A stretch of 6,835 bases of DNA, taken from CAYVTD01 sp964577665. Lineage in GTDB: Bacteria; Bacteroidota; Ignavibacteria; Kapaibacteriales; UBA2268. The notes under the pieces are model-generated. The model was not told the DNA's origin. It worked only from the letters and a program-made list of their open reading frames with translations, and made no database searches. Where the stretch lies: NCBI GenBank assembly GCA_964577665.1, contig CAZOBD010000200.1:1-6835 (forward strand), written 5' to 3'. Within the stretch, counting starts at the first letter, position 1, and each line of letters begins with the position of its first letter. This document shows, one piece after another, positions 6,153-6,835 of the stretch. The translations under genes and the position numbers were made by a program.

Positions 6153-6156
6153 TCTG
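6138..6156. repeat. 19-bp palindrome over the stop codon, possible weak terminator
   Basis: CAGATTAAC (6138-6146) and GTTAATCTG (6148-6156) are perfect inverted repeats around one G, spanning the last codons and TAA of the glycosyltransferase gene and ending 2 bp before the converging gene's stop. A T-rich stretch begins about 9 nt downstream on the plus strand (TTTTTT near 6166-6171), so it could act as a weak terminator. The stem is AT-rich and the spacing is not classic. Confidence 0.4.
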
Positions 6157-6157
6157 C

Positions 6158-6643
6158 TCAATGAATTTTTTCTGATGTAAAAGTATAATTATCAATTTGC
6201 TCTTTAAGTATAAATGAACTGACAAATTTGCCTTTTAAATGCGGTTTAAGAGCCGCTAACTTCTTTTTAATGATATTTTCATCCGTAATACCATTGTTTT
6301 CTATTAGATAATATATTGTGCTGACAACTTCTAATTCTTGATAATTTTGCTTACTTAAATACTTCACAAAATCTTCTTTATCAGAAATAGAATTGTTTCT
6401 CTCAAATGAAATATTTGAATTTAACTTGTAATGATAAGGCAAGTTAGATAAATTTTCATTTAAATATTTTCTATCAACTAACTCCTCTATTTCCAATTGC
6501 AAATCAGGAGAATAAGGACCAAAATAATGATATTTGAATTTTTCATGAAAATTAACGCCTTTAATTTTCAAAATATATACTATTTTCTGGAATTTTGTTC
6601 TTCCCTCGATATCTCCGGCAATATCAACTAAAGTTAATAATTT
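6158..6643 (-). pseudogene. YwgA/SocA-like small protein gene with a disrupted 5' end
   Basis: The frame ends at the TGA at 6158-6160. A callable start exists only at a TTG (6571), giving 137 aa. The same frame continues 24 codons upstream, without ATG, GTG or TTG, to a TAG at 6644-6646, and that extension reads like the family N-terminus (VDIAGDIEGRTKFQKIVYIL). It leads directly into the aromatic, Gly-Pro-Tyr-Ser segment (YFGPYSPDL). GRTKxQKxxY followed by a Y-GPYS motif is what I associate with YwgA and the wider SocA/Panacea (DUF4065) group, small alpha-helical proteins sometimes linked to antitoxins. Starting at TTG would delete the most conserved helix. An ATG overlapping the upstream gene's stop (TAATG, 6675-6677) would enter this frame if one T of a TTTT run were absent, but the TAG would remain. 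So there are one or two lesions, a sequencing error, or a non-canonical start such as ATT. The DNA is very AT-rich. Confidence 0.6.
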
Positions 6644-6676
6644 CTATGTATATATGCTCTTCTCTTCTTTAAAACA

Positions 6677-6835
6677 TTATTTTTTTAGGGACTTAATTAT
6701 TGGTGATACTTCTGATAATTCTTTTAATGGTTCACTTTTTGGTCTTAACCAAATATGCTCAGCCTGCTCAACTGGTTTCTTGCCTAACAGTAGTGTCTTG
6801 TCCTGTATACTATTCCGAAATAACCTGTATACTTT
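6677..6835 (-). CDS. C-terminal tail of an unidentified protein, possibly HD phosphohydrolase
   Basis: The frame is open from the right window edge to the TAA at 6677-6679, giving 52 residues ending in SPIIKSLKK; the start lies outside the window. The visible part has a basic segment (KVYRLFRN), a central GKKPVEQAEHIWLRP stretch, and a Ser/Glu/Leu-rich end (SEPLKELSEVSP). No catalytic motif can be seen. It directly precedes the YwgA-like frame on the same strand and its stop overlaps an ATG (TAATG), which suggests an operon. In Bacillus subtilis, ywgA lies near ywfO, an HD-domain phosphohydrolase gene. This makes a COG1078-type HD protein a reasonable guess, but it rests on neighbourhood and a loose memory of the family's C-terminus. 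That the stretch codes is fairly sure from its composition; the identity is weak. Confidence 0.5.
   Translation of the reverse strand, partial: KVYRLFRNSIQDKTLLLGKKPVEQAEHIWLRPKSEPLKELSEVSPIIKSLKK

Overview
The window holds a two-gene oxidoreductase operon that I recognise as qmoA-qmoB, the two soluble flavoprotein subunits of the quinone-interacting complex that partners APS reductase in dissimilatory sulfur metabolism. Around it lie an AT-rich genome, a small secreted protein with two copies of a beta-strand-like motif, a GT-C membrane glycosyltransferase of a type I associate with Bacteroidota, Ignavibacteria and Chlorobi, and GC-rich REP-like palindromes common in those groups. My best guess is an anaerobic member of the Bacteroidota/Ignavibacteria/Chlorobi assemblage. 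This is inference from style and memory, not from a marker gene.

Layout. 1-237 (+): 3' end of a small exported protein, open at the window edge. 362-396: strong symmetric terminator closing the qmo operon from the right and probably serving the left gene too. 429-3982 (-): qmoA (first, 427 aa) and qmoB (755 aa), stop and start 2 nt apart with a clear ribosome binding site for qmoB. 3983-4646: 664-bp gene-free region crowded with ordered repeats: a short palindrome, a perfect 33-bp palindrome, two 34-bp direct repeats, and between them a GC-rich REP-like block with a four-tract G-quadruplex motif. 4647-6152 (+): GT-C glycosyltransferase, 501 aa. 6158-6643 (-): YwgA/SocA-like gene whose 5' end is broken. 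6677-6835 (-): C-terminal tail of the gene upstream of it, running off the window.

How the genes work together. QmoA and QmoB should form an FAD/iron-sulfur electron-transfer module of the HdrA type. The membrane partner (QmoC) or its replacement (HdrBC) is not here, nor are aprBA or sat, and a terminator follows qmoB directly. The membrane link must therefore be encoded elsewhere or be different. QmoB also lacks the cysteines expected in its N-terminal HdrA-like domain. The glycosyltransferase is divergently transcribed and has no evident link to Qmo. The two right-hand minus-strand genes look like a separate operon, possibly the HD-phosphohydrolase/ywgA pair, now partly decayed.

I see no complete novel defence, CRISPR or mobile system. 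The most unusual items are the orphan qmoAB with its cysteine-free N-terminal domain, and the composite repeat region between qmoA and the glycosyltransferase.
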